The notes under the pieces are model-generated. The model had not been told where the DNA came from, ran no database searches, and saw only the letters and a list, made by a program, of their open reading frames with translations. Source: Nautilus pompilius (lineage: Eukaryota > Mollusca > Cephalopoda > Nautilida > Nautilidae). Taken from it: a stretch of DNA of 64,000 nucleotides. The translations under genes were made by a program, and so were the position numbers. Below, piece after piece: positions 37,417-49,680 of this stretch (position 1 is the stretch's first letter; each line of letters opens with the position of its first letter). The stretch is from positions 769,001-833,000 of the forward strand of contig JACATO010002189.1 of NCBI GenBank assembly GCA_018389105.1, read 5' to 3'.

Positions 37417-37683
37417 GAGTAACTGAAAAGAGACAGCGGCGTGACCTAACGGGTAGCAAGTTAGCTTGTGAACCGGAGGGTTGCGGGTTCGATCCCCGGT
37501 GGGGTCGGAGGTGCGCGCTGCTGCTGAGAGCCAAAGAGCTTGAAACAGCTGTACGACGCTGGCATTCACTTACCCCCTGCAAACTCGCACTGGGCCAACG
37601 CGGCGGGTGTGGCCCATTACTCCCCATACCATCTGGGGAAGGCCTATGTCCAACTGGCAGGTGACGACGACGAGTAACTGAAA
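37417..37683 (+). mobile_element. tRNA-derived SINE with 12-bp target duplication
   Basis: The exact direct repeat GAGTAACTGAAA at 37417-37428 and 37672-37683 flanks a 243-bp body. Its 5' part is tRNA-like, with an A-box-like segment (about 37443-37456) and the B box GGTTCGATCC at 37486-37495, the internal RNA polymerase III promoter. The 3' part (GGGGAAGGCCTATGTCCAAC) resembles the tail shared with RTE-type LINEs in some invertebrates, which would supply the retrotransposition enzyme; that partner is inferred. It ends in a short (GAC)n tail. The clean duplication suggests a fairly recent insertion. Confidence 0.85.
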
Positions 37684-40225
37684 GTGGTCATAGCACAAAA
37701 GAAGCATCCAGAAAGGATCCTATTGTAAATGAATTTTAAATGCTGATCTTATTTCTAGAAACAGAAAGAGTAGAGGACAACATCCCGTGTGTGTTAAAGA
37801 TTGACGTTAAGGAGAGACGTTTGTCTAACATGTCCGGAATTTGATCCTGTTTACGGCCACTGGTTAAACAAATCTGTCAGAAACGACTACAGCCATCAAC
37901 GTTAAAAAGTCGGTAACACTTATTTTCACTGACCCCCCCTACACGTATAGGAAGGATATCTAACAAAAGAAAAGATGTCATGTACGCCCACTTTCGTACT
38001 GAATGCTGCTGGCCGCGATCTCCGGACCCCGAGCCACCAGATATCTTTCTTGTGAGGTCTGCTGAAAGAGGAAAACCAACCAGCATTTCCTGTGAAGACA
38101 TTTCCCGCTACGTGTTGCTCTATTGCTATACCCAGCATGGACGCCAATGGCAGATATCTTGAACACCTGTAGTGTGTCGTGTTTAGGCAGGCAGCAGTTT
38201 GACAGATCGCGTCTTTACTCTGGAATCATACACAGGTGTGGCCAAACCTCCGTGGCGCATCCATTAGTGTGGATTATGGGTTAGATCGGTGTCCTGGTCT
38301 GTGGGGCTGCAGCCCATTCCCCGAACAGAATATGTAATAGGGAGTCTCCGATACCCAGTCACGTTTGTCTACTGATGCTCCCACTATTTCTAGCCACAAC
38401 TTAAAAAAACGTTTAGATTTTTTTTAAGTTACTTTTCGTGTGTTTTTTTACGACCTTCTTTGAAATATTCAAATAAAGTTGTTGGTTTTTCTTCATATCC
38501 ACCTGAATGAAAAGCATCGGAAAATCAGAAATAGTAAGTTACACGATTCCGAGATGACAGAAACGGGACCAGGAAACAGCTTTCGCAATAGATAGTAAAT
38601 TAAATTATTTGTGATTGCAGTCAATAAGTACCTATGACTTAGAGCTGGTCAAACCTCTATCGAATTATCATTCACCTCTTCATCGCCCCAGTCCTGTACA
38701 GCCTTCACTTTCGATCACTTGACGTCATCAGTTGTGTATGTGGTGTCTGAACGTTCGGAAGCAGTCGGCAATGATCGGAACCTGATCGTGGGATCTCGCG
38801 GGGTTACGCTGTGGAAAGAGTCTCCAGAATTATCGGTAGACAGAAACCAACCACTTGAGTTTTTTCAAATTTCTGCGACCTATCCAGTTCTGCGTTGCGG
38901 GTTATACAAGTTGTTGAAGAAGAATCAACTAGGTGCTAATTTTATCTTTTTAAACATTTTCAAATTCACCTGATAACATGTAATTATAAATTAAAGGGAA
39001 AAGGTTTAATTCCATTTTATTAATGTCTGCCAGGTGCTGAATCTTTTGAAGAATCGTTTTTTTTCCCCTTTATTTAAAATCAGACATGATTTTATGAGGT
39101 GGATACTGCGGGGATTTAACAGGGTTATAAGGATGATTGTTTTAATAATTAGTGTAAGACCAAAGGTAAAGCTTATCATTGGCTGGAATACAGTAAAACT
39201 CGTCATTTTGCGTAAATTTCTCTACATTTCCGAGTAACTAGATTGTTGTCGCATCTCATAGACAGGAATATACTGAAGCTCATTAAATCCCTGAGCGAAA
39301 ATAAGCTGGTCGTCTGCTTCCATTAGAAAGAGAGGTGTTTTATAAAGCTTTGGAGTCACTTTTCCTCTGAAAAGGTTGGCCGCAGCCTCCAGATCTTTCC
39401 CTCCTCCTCCCGCTTACTTCTTGCTGATATTCCAGCTAAACGCGAAAGATGAAGAAGCCGCCTACCAAAAAAGGATGAAGAATTTCTCTTGTTTTGGCCA
39501 GCAAGGAGCGGAGAAGACGCCCGTACTGCATCATCTAATGATACGTCACCCAGTGATTTCAGCTCCTTGTAAGGTGGTTTCCACTACAAGTGCGTCAGCT
39601 CTTTATACTGGCCAAAGCTACTCGCACTTACCGCCCGCGCACCCAGCTTTCTCTGGTTTGGAATGCTTAATGTTCGCGCTAATAGCCGAGATTTGGTTCA
39701 ATTAGACTTTCTCTACAAAGTGAGAATTCTAATAACGTGTTTTTATCCGACAGCTATTCTATATCAACACGGTTTTATACAGCGTATCAGCCATAATAGC
39801 GCAGTCTGAACACTCGGGGGGGGGCATAGCTTGGAGTTGAACGAATTCCAGAGAGAAATTTGGCGGAAAATTTGCTTATGTTACGTTAATAATAAAATCC
39901 AAACAAAGAAGGGAGAGATTTTACGCAGATGAACAGTTAAAAGCGATCTTATCTTTATAATGTCTGAAGAACCACAGGCATAAAACCAAGCAGCAAGACG
40001 CCTGGAGCTTAAAGATGTTTCATTTGAACAAGCAAAAATTAACTCGAAGGAAATAAAAGATGAAATATGAAGCATTTTTTTTTTTAATTATACAATTCGA
40101 GAAACAAAATTGATTTAAAACTCGTTCAGCTACAAGTGATGGGCAAAAGTTAGAAGCTCCGAGAATCGACGATGAATAACGGGATCTGATCAGAAGTTGT
40201 AGAACTTCCGTGTGGTCTAAATAAG
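37684..40225. other. Unassigned sequence
   Basis: No supported gene. Several 60-109-codon frames (for example 39376-39705) are unrecognised and overlap others. Confidence 0.45.
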
Positions 40226-40229
40226 AGCA

Positions 40230-40475
40230 GTGGTGAAATACAAATAATAAGTGACAATGATCCCAAACATACAGCCAATCTGGTAATAAAAACAGAGAAA
40301 GATCTAGAATGTAAATAGGCTGATGGAACATCACAAAGATGCCTTGGCCTGCATAAAATATTTATATGAACAACTTTGAGGCTGTATAGGGTTACAGGCT
40401 ACTGAGATCGTGGTTGATAATCTGTGTCATTCTCTATATAGAGCAAAGGGCTCACATGCCAAATACTGATGTACT
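40230..40475 (+). pseudogene. Tc1-like transposase fragment, internally deleted
   Basis: The plus strand reads ISDNDPKHTANLVIKTEKDL at about 40246-40305, the second catalytic block of Tc1 transposases (QQDNDPKHT type) with its Asp present, then MPWPA (about 40341) where MPWPAQSPDLN would be expected. The third catalytic block is missing, and the frame resumes with TEIVVDNLCHSLYRAKGSHAKY and a stop (about 40402-40470), which is the family's C-terminal end. About 40-50 codons are lost between these parts. The end resembles that of the relic at 48.75 kb, so both probably come from one subfamily. Confidence 0.72.
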
Positions 40476-42440
40476 GTGAAATGTATTTATTTTGTTTATG
40501 TGTATTTTCTATAATAATACATTGTGTATGTATTATATACGTCTCGAAATTACTTTTACTTTTTATTTGTACGTATCAGGTGTGTGTTTCCATAACTATT
40601 TTCAGTACCGTATATCAACAGTTCACTATACCACGACCTATTTCATTTTCTTTACGCATAAGATGGGATTCTGTGACGTTATTTTCATTCTATTCCCTGT
40701 TTTCTCCCCATAATTACTTCCAATACTAACTGCACAAAAGAAAGAGTATAGAAGCAGATTCTCAGATAAATTTATTCAATTCCCAACATGCAAAACGTAA
40801 CTAAAAGAAAGATACAGTAGACCGCTGGAACGATTCATTCGAGAACTCTGTTAAATATAGAGCGACTTCTGTAACCAAATAACGCGGATGCTAAGATCGT
40901 GAGAATTTACGTGGGTTACCAGCACTTCGACATATTTGCTTTGCTATTGATGACAATGCGGTTTATCTCGTTAAACGTTCTAAAAGAGCCAATCAATTAG
41001 TTGGTTTCGTCTCCAAGGGAAAAATCAAACATTTTCTCATCGCGATGAGGGAGAACAGTAAAAGGGAGGCCGTCCATCCCCAGACCAGCGCGAGCGCACA
41101 TCTTCGTTTACTCTGTGAGCACGAGGAATATCGCATATTTTAATTGTTGCTGCAGTTTTTGGCCTGTTATTTTAATTTGCGGTTTGCGAGATTATTTGTA
41201 GCTGTTGACGGTGAAAAGCGAGTCCCGGGAGGGATGGTGGGTGGTGGTTCCGGAATCGTTATGCATAAGGGAAAATGGACAGACAGATAACCCTTCGGAA
41301 CAAACTGTATGTTTAAAAAGGTGTCACTTTGTACCGACATCATGCGATTTTTTCTTTTTATTCTGTCAACAACTTTGTTCGGTTTATGTACATCTAGTAG
41401 ACCGCATGGCACCTCACGTGACCTCTATATGTTTGTTTACTTTATTTCTATCATACTGTTGGAATGCGGGTGAGATGACTTCACAGGTGCTCCTTGAAAT
41501 CCACTACAAGGCTTTGGGGCATCCATGAAAGAAGCTGAATGCTTTGATTCCTACTCTAGTCTGCACTGCCGTCCTCCTGAAGAAAATGAGTTTCTGGTCC
41601 CGTCGTGCCTTCCTGTTACGATGATGGATGTGCCTTTAAATGAAAATGTATTTGATAGCATTAAGACTTCCTTCGACAAACACCCATCCTGCCTTTCCAC
41701 ACTGCTAGATTGCAGCCACACCACACCTTTGACACTCTCGGCGCATACTTGAAGACAACGGGGTTTCCATAAGGGTATTGCTAAAACCTGAAATTCATCG
41801 TAGTGCACGCCGCCAATAATTGAGGGTCTTCCTGGACACGTTTTTTGACCAAACTTTTCGAAGGGATTTATTTCTATTGGAGTACGCGTTAGATGCTCTC
41901 TACATCCGATAAGCGGAGAGAGACAGATAACTGGAACAGCACATGCTGGTCCTTCCTGTAGAAACATGGGGAGGCAACCCTGTATACATCACTCCTCTAC
42001 TGACAGTCGTCTTCTGGCCAAACATTTTGTGCGTAACACAGTCATTAATAGAGCACGTAGTAAACTTTTCCTGTAAAATGATTCCTAGAGCAGATATTGA
42101 CAAAATGAGCTGTAATCACTTAGCCAGACACATTAACTTCTGAAGAACCATCAACGAGCTGAAGGCCAGAACAGTGCTCCAATTAATAAATTACCTTGGT
42201 TAGCACGCCTGTTTTCCTTGGAGGACATAAGGAAGATACATTTAATTGAGTCATTTAGCATTTTCGGTAAATTCAAGAACATGGAGGAGAATAACGTAAA
42301 TTCCATAAAATCGGTTTCTTCTGTACTGTGTCGTCGGTGGCCTGCCGAGAATCTGGCGACACAGGCGACAAACTTACAATTAAGAAAACTTTGCTGAAAC
42401 TATGGATGCATATTTTATAACTGCATGTTTAGTTCTTTTA
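40476..42440. other. Unassigned sequence before the next Tc1 relic
   Basis: Open frames occur on both strands (for example 41205-41528 + and 41551-41967 -), but none has a domain I recognise. Part of 41900-42200 could hold a decayed N-terminus of the following Tc1 copy; I could not confirm it. Confidence 0.35.
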
Positions 42441-42815
42441 CTGTGCTTGAAAACCCTAAATACTATCAGGTACTGCGAAAAGACTCTTGTGCCTGTCATT
42501 GTTATTCATTTTGACGATCGGTTGCTTCCCTTTAGACCAATGTTCACGGAACTCACAATCAGCCTGCATTGGCATAATATCTACAGAGAAATGCGATTGA
42601 GATCGTTGCTAGGATTGCTGAAGTATAATCAAATCGGACGTAGTGTGATGAAGAGGAATCCTCCTGTCCAGATTATTGCTGAACTGGTCCAGCCTTTGCA
42701 TGAGGAGTGGCGTAGAATACGACAGATACTCATTCGTCATCTTGCGTGCATCATGAAGTGAAGGCGTGGAGAATTCGAGGCGATTATAGTCGTAACTGAT
42801 ATTAAACATTACGTC
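42441..42815 (+). pseudogene. Tc1-like transposase, C-terminal half, core lost
   Basis: Within a 119-codon open frame (42402-42761), LNTIRYCEKTLVPVIVIHF corresponds to the segment before the second catalytic block of Tc1 transposases, and GRSVMKRNPPVQIIAELVQPLHEEWRR with ILIRHL to the C-terminal helices after the third block. The middle part, where DNARPHT and SPDLNPIE should be, is unrecognisable. After the stop, RRGEFEAIIVV can still be read as the terminal RRxxxVI motif. The open frame survives by chance; the catalytic residues are gone. Confidence 0.62.
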
Positions 42816-43335
42816 GCGTTTTAGTCAAAAACGAATTTCAAATTATACAGTAGTTCTTGGGGGTATCCGTTATTTGGTGATGCTTAACTCACGCTTAAAC
42901 GCGAGTCTATACTATCTATAATCTTTTAGAATTGAAAGAACCGAACTGAAAAGTTTTACAATTTGTTAAGAAATAAAAAGTAATTCTGTAATTACGCCAT
43001 AAAACCAAATGCCTCATACCGAGGTTCTGGTAATAGTTACGTAATGTCTATAATGAAACATTTTTTTAAAAGTAAATATTTCACGCTTGGCTGAATTAGC
43101 GGGAAAGTGAAAGTCTTCACCTAAAGTGAATCTATTTTAATTATAATTGGAAAAAGAAGACAAAGTGTCACGTCGTTAATGTTTACTGTTTCTGTCTTGG
43201 TGCCATTGGAAAGCTCAACCGAAAATAACCACGCAGTGGAAACACAAACATGGGAGAGGGGATAAATAATCGATATAAGAATAAAACCGATACTTTTTTA
43301 ACACATGGTTATGTCAGAGGAAATGACTGGAAAAC
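42816..43335. other. Unassigned AT-rich sequence
   Basis: No gene or repeat was seen. Confidence 0.5.
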
Positions 43336-43416
43336 TCTCTCTCTCTCTCTCTCTCAATCTCTCTCTCTCTCTCTCTCCTCTCTCTCTCCTCTCTCTCTCT
43401 CTCTCTCCTCTCTCTC

Positions 43417-43447
<31 letters not shown>

Positions 43448-43449
43448 TT
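43336..43449. repeat. (TC)n microsatellite with interruptions
   Basis: About 110 bp of TCTCTC broken by CC steps (CTCCTCTC). The Ser/Leu-rich frames across it are products of the repeat. Confidence 0.97.
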
Positions 43450-46400
43450 CAGTTCACAGTAACCGTAATGAGAAAGATGCGGATAACAGAAATTAACCCC
43501 AAAAAACAAACAAAAGCAACAATAAATCGCGAAATATTTAGTTACTTAAACATAAAAATTTAAGACAAAGGAAAGACAGATAGATTTTGCAAATGTTCAC
43601 AATATTTAAAAATTCAGTGAATAAAGTAGAAACAGAAGACGTTGTTTTCTAACTTAACTCACTCAATGAACTCGATTCTTTACGCCAGGCAGACACACAA
43701 TTATCGTGAGATATTAATAGTTTTTCAGCAATATGAAAAGTCTTCTGAGTCCTGGGTCATTTTACGTTTAGCATTGGTGAGTGATATTCATTTATAATTT
43801 GGTTTAGAATCTTAACACAATCTTGCATGTCCTCGATAATCCAGCATCATCCAGATGGAAATATACCTCACTAGAAGCCTTGGGTTTTGCGAAACGTGAC
43901 GCTTTGCATAAATTCATGCGTCATCCCATTTGACCCTTCTTCCATAAAACGCGTCATTTTTCATAAATTATATACATTATCCAATCATGAATACAATTTT
44001 AATGAGAATGTTAGTACTTGTGCCCACCGCCAGTCCTTCAGAGTAGAGATACGTCGCGCCATCTATCAACGGCTGTACGCCATCAGTGGAAACGTCATAT
44101 TGGCCACTGAGGCTTTCCACCGTAAATTCAAAGCCAGCAGTAGTCCTTTTACCACTGCCAGTCGGTCAGTGAAAGAAATACGTTTCTACCATCATTTATC
44201 CAGCTAAAATACGTCACCATTACCAACTTATCCAGGGAGAAAAAGTACGCGACCTCATTAACCGTAGAAACATCCTGCCCGGACTTGTACCGTTATGGAA
44301 GCTGGAAGTAGTCGTCTGAAATTCCGAACAATCCCTTAATCTGAAAAAGAAAAAAAAAACATTTGAGTTAAAGAAATGAAAAATAAATAATAATGATAAG
44401 AGACTAAGCAAATTACGCCAACCGACCAAGTGTAGAATTTCTTCCAGTTGTTTTGATCGCGTTGCCATAGCGATGGTTTGGGGAAATCGTCATGGTACAT
44501 GAGACAGGCGACAGTATCCAGTTTCTCGACTAATCAAGATTTAAATAACGCGAAATTATTTCTCAGCAAAAAAAACAATGAGTCCTCAATTCTTCAGACG
44601 GTTTAATGTTTAAAAACATGTTCCAGAATTTCGATTTTCGGTAAAACCTAATGGGATAACGTTTTTTTTTTCAATTACATAAATGAGTTTGAATGTTGGG
44701 GAATTAACACGTTTTTATATATATTTAATTTTTCTAAAAAAAATTAGATAATAAAATTTAATTTTCCTATGTGAAACCATTAGCAGTAATTTTAGAATTT
44801 CATAGTGAGTTTTGATCTGTTGACCTTATATACGACACTGTTAAGATGCCGTGAATAATAAGGGAAGCCCGGTGCCAGTTGTTACAGTGCTTACCCTTTG
44901 TGGCACCAGTTATTCATAATTAAAGCTAGAAATAAGAAGATAAGACTACGATCGGCGTCATGGAAGGTCAAAGAATATGACGTCGATTACAGCCTCGCTA
45001 TCCGTTTAATTAGGACTTACTTGTGTTGTACCTACTCTTGAAACTAGTTAGGCCAATCCACCTAAAATATGTGGTCTAAGCATGGAATTCTCATTACCCG
45101 AGATGTAATGCTCATCTGAGGTTTCATAGATTTGCTCGAATGATTATAGTTATCGAGACACAGTAAGTTTATGTTGGAACTCTGATCACACATGGCTTCT
45201 TATCAAAACAATTCCCCTATTTATTTTCATTGATGAGTTCACGGCTGTGGTTGCCAGCGTATATATATATATATATAATCTTAGTGTCAACTCTTCAGTT
45301 AAGAACGAAATGTTTTAGACGGTTTGCTATTTTAAAATATGTTATTCGCTGCATTTCTCATTATCTTACCAGTAGTAGCAGAACTAACTAATAGCGTAAA
45401 CTAATCGTTTTACTACTGATAAGGTGGTAGAGAAATGTTCGTTTTATTTTCCACACTCGTTAATACTTTGATCGATTACTAGGGATGCTGAAATGAAGCC
45501 AAAGAGGCGGGTATCATCGCGGTGATGCTATTCCAGCGAGATATCGCTTAAACTTCGGTTCCTAGTTGTTTTTCAGGGATCGAGATAATTGGTAGTTTCT
45601 TATTTTTAAATATATGCAAGTAAAGATTACATTTTCTAACGTACACTTTTGTATAAAAAAAGAATATCTTCGGGAAAAATTGAAATTTAGAAAAGAAAAA
45701 ACCGATTATTGAAGTTTACGAAGTTTTCTGCTACGAAAGCGTACGGCCGCGTCGCGAACTCTTTGGGTTGGAATCGGGAAGCTGGCGCAATTAGCCGACA
45801 GAATCACCAGCCCACCATCAGTAATGTTGGCTTTCTGCGAACGCTGTCGAGACGAATCGATAATCTGTCCTAATGATTTATAAGAAATAAAGAGGGGTTT
45901 TCTGTGTGTGGTGGGCTGGGCTGAAGGAGAGATTAACCGTCGCGGTGGCCTTTCCGACTCAATAACGTCCGGTCTCATGCATTTCTACCGGAACCATCCA
46001 ATGCCGGTCGCATCGTACAGCTACACCGCTGCCAAAACGGATTGGCAAAGCGGCTCGTAAAATCGATCAAGAATCTTTCTTCATACAGATCGATGGAAAC
46101 TCCGGGAATGACGAAAGATGAAAAACGGCGAGGCGCGACTTTAGCAAACGAGATATTTCCTCTGCCAGCCTGGACCCTTCGGCGATTGCATGGCACCGCC
46201 GCTTTTCTTTCCTTCTCTGGTGGATTACGAAGACGAACGACGAGAATTTTATTTCCTTTTTTTTTTAAAAAAAAAAAAAGCCAATACACGAATTGCAAAT
46301 TGAATATTTTAAAATAAATTCCGAATTTTAGACACGAAAACGTACAAATATATTTTTAAAAAACCAATCGATAATCCGTCTATTCGGATCAATAGAGAAA

Positions 46401-47611
46401 TGGATTCGAAAGCAAGATTTCGGTAAAACGTCTTCGTGTGTTCCGTTCCAGCCCAGTAAACAATGCCCGCTGACAGACATCTCATCTCTTGCTCTCTTAA
46501 GTTTCACTTTTAGTCTGGGGCTTAAAATCTCATCAGTGGCTACACATCGCGAGGACGAAGACCAGGAAAGATCGCCGAGGTGTAGGTCCATCCCTCAGCT
46601 CAATTACTGTTAATGAGATGACGGAAAACGCCTGGACTCATCTTCTTCATCTGCAAATAATGCAACACTTTTTTAGGGGTTCTTATCTCAACATAGACGT
46701 GACATTACTTCCTAGAACTGAATATTTGCGTTTGCGAGATATTAGAATTAGATTTCAAATGTTTTGCATTAAAAAGGGGGGCAGGAAACATCCAGCCGAT
46801 AATGTGGACACCTTTAGCCAACTTGCGCATTAAACCAAACGTGACACCAGCTCCCTCTCCCGGATAGCGAATTAATAAGATGTAAATTGTGTGTGTGTTT
46901 TGTTTATGGTTTTAAGGTCGATACCTTTAAACTGAAAGAAAAAAAAGACAATTTTTTTGGCAGATCATAAAATAATTTAATTAACTTGGATCTCCACCAG
47001 AAGACGCAAAACCTCGTCCTTATCCCGACCTGACTGACATTTTAAGATAGTTTTTTTTAAAAAGCTAGCGAAGTCAATAGACAAGTACATCGGGGATCTG
47101 TAGCCGGCTCTGAGAGCGCGCACGTGGTCGTTGGTCATGTATACACCGACACCGATTCGACGTCGTCTTCTATTCACAGTCTTCGGATAAACGTGCAAAG
47201 ACGAGCAAGAAAGGGAAGAGTTTTTTATATCTTAGGCGACCCCCCCCCGTCCATTTTCTTCTCTCTTTTTTTTTGGTGGAGCGCAAAAGTGTAAACATAT
47301 TAATGATAGCTAAATGCGTCCAGAACATTCTGAATTAGGGGTGTGAATACGTCTCCATCCGGCGAAACAGAGAAGATGGGGGGGCTTTAAATCCTGTGCT
47401 CATTAATTTTTAAGGACCCGGCCGCCCCTTCTTATAACCGCCTGTAACCACCTGTGATATCGTCTTTAACTATTTTCCTTCGCCGTTATTGTTTTTACAA
47501 GTCCTGCGTCCGTGACGACTTCGTGGACCTGGACGTATTCGGTTTAGCGAGACCCTCGGTACGCATGACTGACCTCGATCGATCTGCAGCGCGCTGTCGT
47601 TTTATAGATTT
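43450..47611. other. Unassigned 4-kb stretch
   Basis: No supported gene or mobile element. It holds a short (TA)n at about 45259-45277, homopolymer A/T runs near 46260-46280, and a run of C at 47240. Frames such as 43887-44207 (+, 106 codons) and 45975-46298 (-, 107 codons) have no recognisable motifs. Confidence 0.45.
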
Positions 47612-47620
47612 GGAGAGAGA

Positions 47621-47681
<61 letters not shown>

Positions 47682-47761
47682 GAGAGAGAGAGGAGAGAGA
47701 GAGGAGAGAGAGAGGAGAGAGAGAGAGAGGAGAGAGAGAGATGGTGAGAGAGAGAGCGAGA

Positions 47762-47794
<33 letters not shown>

Positions 47795-47899
47795 GAGATG
47801 GAGAGAGAGAGCGAGAGAGAGAGAGAAGAGAGAGATGGAGAGAGAGAGAGAGAGGAGAGAGAGAGATGGAGAGAGAGAGAGGAGAGAGAGAGAGAGAGG
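47612..47899. repeat. (GA)n microsatellite with GGA, ATG and GCGA interruptions
   Basis: Nearly 290 bp of purine-only plus strand: pure GAGAGA blocks separated by regularly spaced GGAGAG, GATGGAG and GCGAG interruptions. Arg/Glu- and Ser/Leu-rich frames of up to 136 codons here are products of the repeat. Confidence 0.97.
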
Positions 47900-48176
47900 A
47901 CTCACAGGTGAATAACCAAACGAACGAGCCTTTCACAATGGAAAAGAATAATAAGAAGAAGAAGCTCTGGGTGCTGTAAATAATCTCACAGTTGATGGTT
48001 TGTGAAATATGACGTTTGGCCAGCGACAGTACCGTCGCGAACTTTAAACGATATAGGAGTCGAGCGCCATTGAGAATCAGAGTTTACTTTAAAAACCATT
48101 TACTTTCCAACAGCCAGCGCTCGTTCATCCCCTCCGGCTGCCACGACTGAATAATCTATACTGTATTACCGGGGAG

Positions 48177-48185
48177 AGCACACAC

Positions 48186-48230
<45 letters not shown>

Positions 48231-48232
48231 CA
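48177..48232. repeat. (CA)n microsatellite
   Basis: An approximately 55-bp CACACA run with two AACAC interruptions. Confidence 0.97.
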
Positions 48233-48744
48233 CCTGCGTATTCCTGTGGGTTTATTCCTACACGGATCTCTAAGTAGCCCGAGAGCGATTACCTAGACGA
48301 TCCATTTCCCGTGGTCTTGCTTTCCATTTAAACGTGCACCCGCAAAAAGTCTTTTTAAGGTGAATGCTCAACAAAAGTGGAAACAATTTAATTATTTATC
48401 TGAAAAATATTTTCAATGTGTTTCTGCTGGTCTAAAAGCGCAGTGAATCCTCAAAATACCGACATTTAGATCTTTGAGGAACAAATAAATTATAGCTGTA
48501 CGAGTTTATTCACAATGACTTAACATGATATCAACATAACACCTGCCTCTTTATTTTGTGCGCACAAATCTATTTTTTAACTATATATATATATATGTAT
48601 GTATGTATTTTGTAATTATGGAAAAACAGCAGAATATGCACAAATAATGAGTAATAGCAAACGAGAGGTGTATATAATTCATACCTCCCCGATGCATTAT
48701 TACAGAAAATACACGAAACACAATGAATACGTTGTAGAGAGATT

Positions 48745-49680
48745 AGTATTTGGTAAGTGAGTCTTTTGTCGTATATAGAGCACGATGCCTGTTTTTCAAG
48801 CTTCCACACAGGTTATCAATGTCTGAGTGCGAAATGTTTCAAAATGTCCTCTGGCACTATCCACAATTCATCCAAGGTGTTCGGTTGCTGTTTGAATGTC
48901 TCAGTAGCCATATAACCCTGTGTAGCTTTGCTGTTGTTCGTGTCAACGCTCTGTGCAGGCCAGAGCATCAATGGGAGAGATCTTTCAGCCTCTCTATGTT
49001 CTGGACGGTTTTTTAATACGTTGGATCTATGCTTGGGGGGTCGATGTTATATTGGAAAGTTAATCGCCGCCCAATGAAGTCTTCCAGAAAGAATGACATG
49101 GTGGATGAAAATTGTTTTTTTTTTTGCCTATTGGCAGTCAGTATGCCTTCGACTTTATGCAAATCCCCGACACCCTTAGCTGCTTGTGGCCCCGCATTTA
49201 TCCACCTATCCTCGCTTCACTTTAGCTGCTGTACACCTGACTGTTACACCTCTCCCTGGTTCGCTTTCGAACAAACCATCGTTGATTATTTCCCCCCCCA
49301 AAAAAAAATCCTCCAATATTCGAGTCATCTGTAAAGAGAAACTTCTTCCAGGTTTGGTCACCTTGTTTTTTTTTTTCATTTCTGATACCTGTTTCAGCCT
49401 CGCCGTTTGGATGGTTTATTCAGAAAAGGTCTCCAGTAGCTGCAACGCATTTCGTTAATGTGCTTCTTATTGTTATTGGAAAAAAAACACAGTTATCACC
49501 CTTACCGGAAACTGGGTTATCTGCAAGATCGCTACTGGTTCGTCGTCTGTCATGCGAAAAACAGGCCTTGAGACAGTTAAAATCTTTTGGAGAGTTTAAG
49601 CCCTATTTCTCGTCCACGTCTAATGGCAAAAGTATCGGATTCGGAAACCTTTCTTAAAGTCTTGCATAGAGCTTCTTCTG
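48745..49680 (-). pseudogene. Tc1-like transposase relic, C-terminus preserved
   Basis: Read on the minus strand with frame changes, blocks appear in family order. WKKFLFTDDS (about 49320-49352) is the first catalytic Asp region. GVGDLHKVEGILTANR (about 49130-49180) matches the GxLxxIxGxLNAxxY segment. RRLTFQYNIDPPS (about 49035-49075) is the FQQDNDPKH block with its Asp displaced. TLDELW (about 48860-48880) belongs to the segment between the third block and the C-terminus. IDNLCGSLKNRH...SLTKY with a stop (about 48748-48822) is the C-terminus. The coding strand has T-runs, stops and at least three frameshifts. The IDNLCxSL...KY ending matches the fragment at 40.4 kb. Confidence 0.7.

Noticed and set aside
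37440-37510. A functional tRNA gene
   Set aside because: It has a B box, but no complete cloverleaf with acceptor pairing, and it is the head of a 243-bp SINE with target duplications.
47454-47936. Long Ser/Leu- or Arg/Glu-rich proteins
   Set aside because: Translations of the (GA)n tract.
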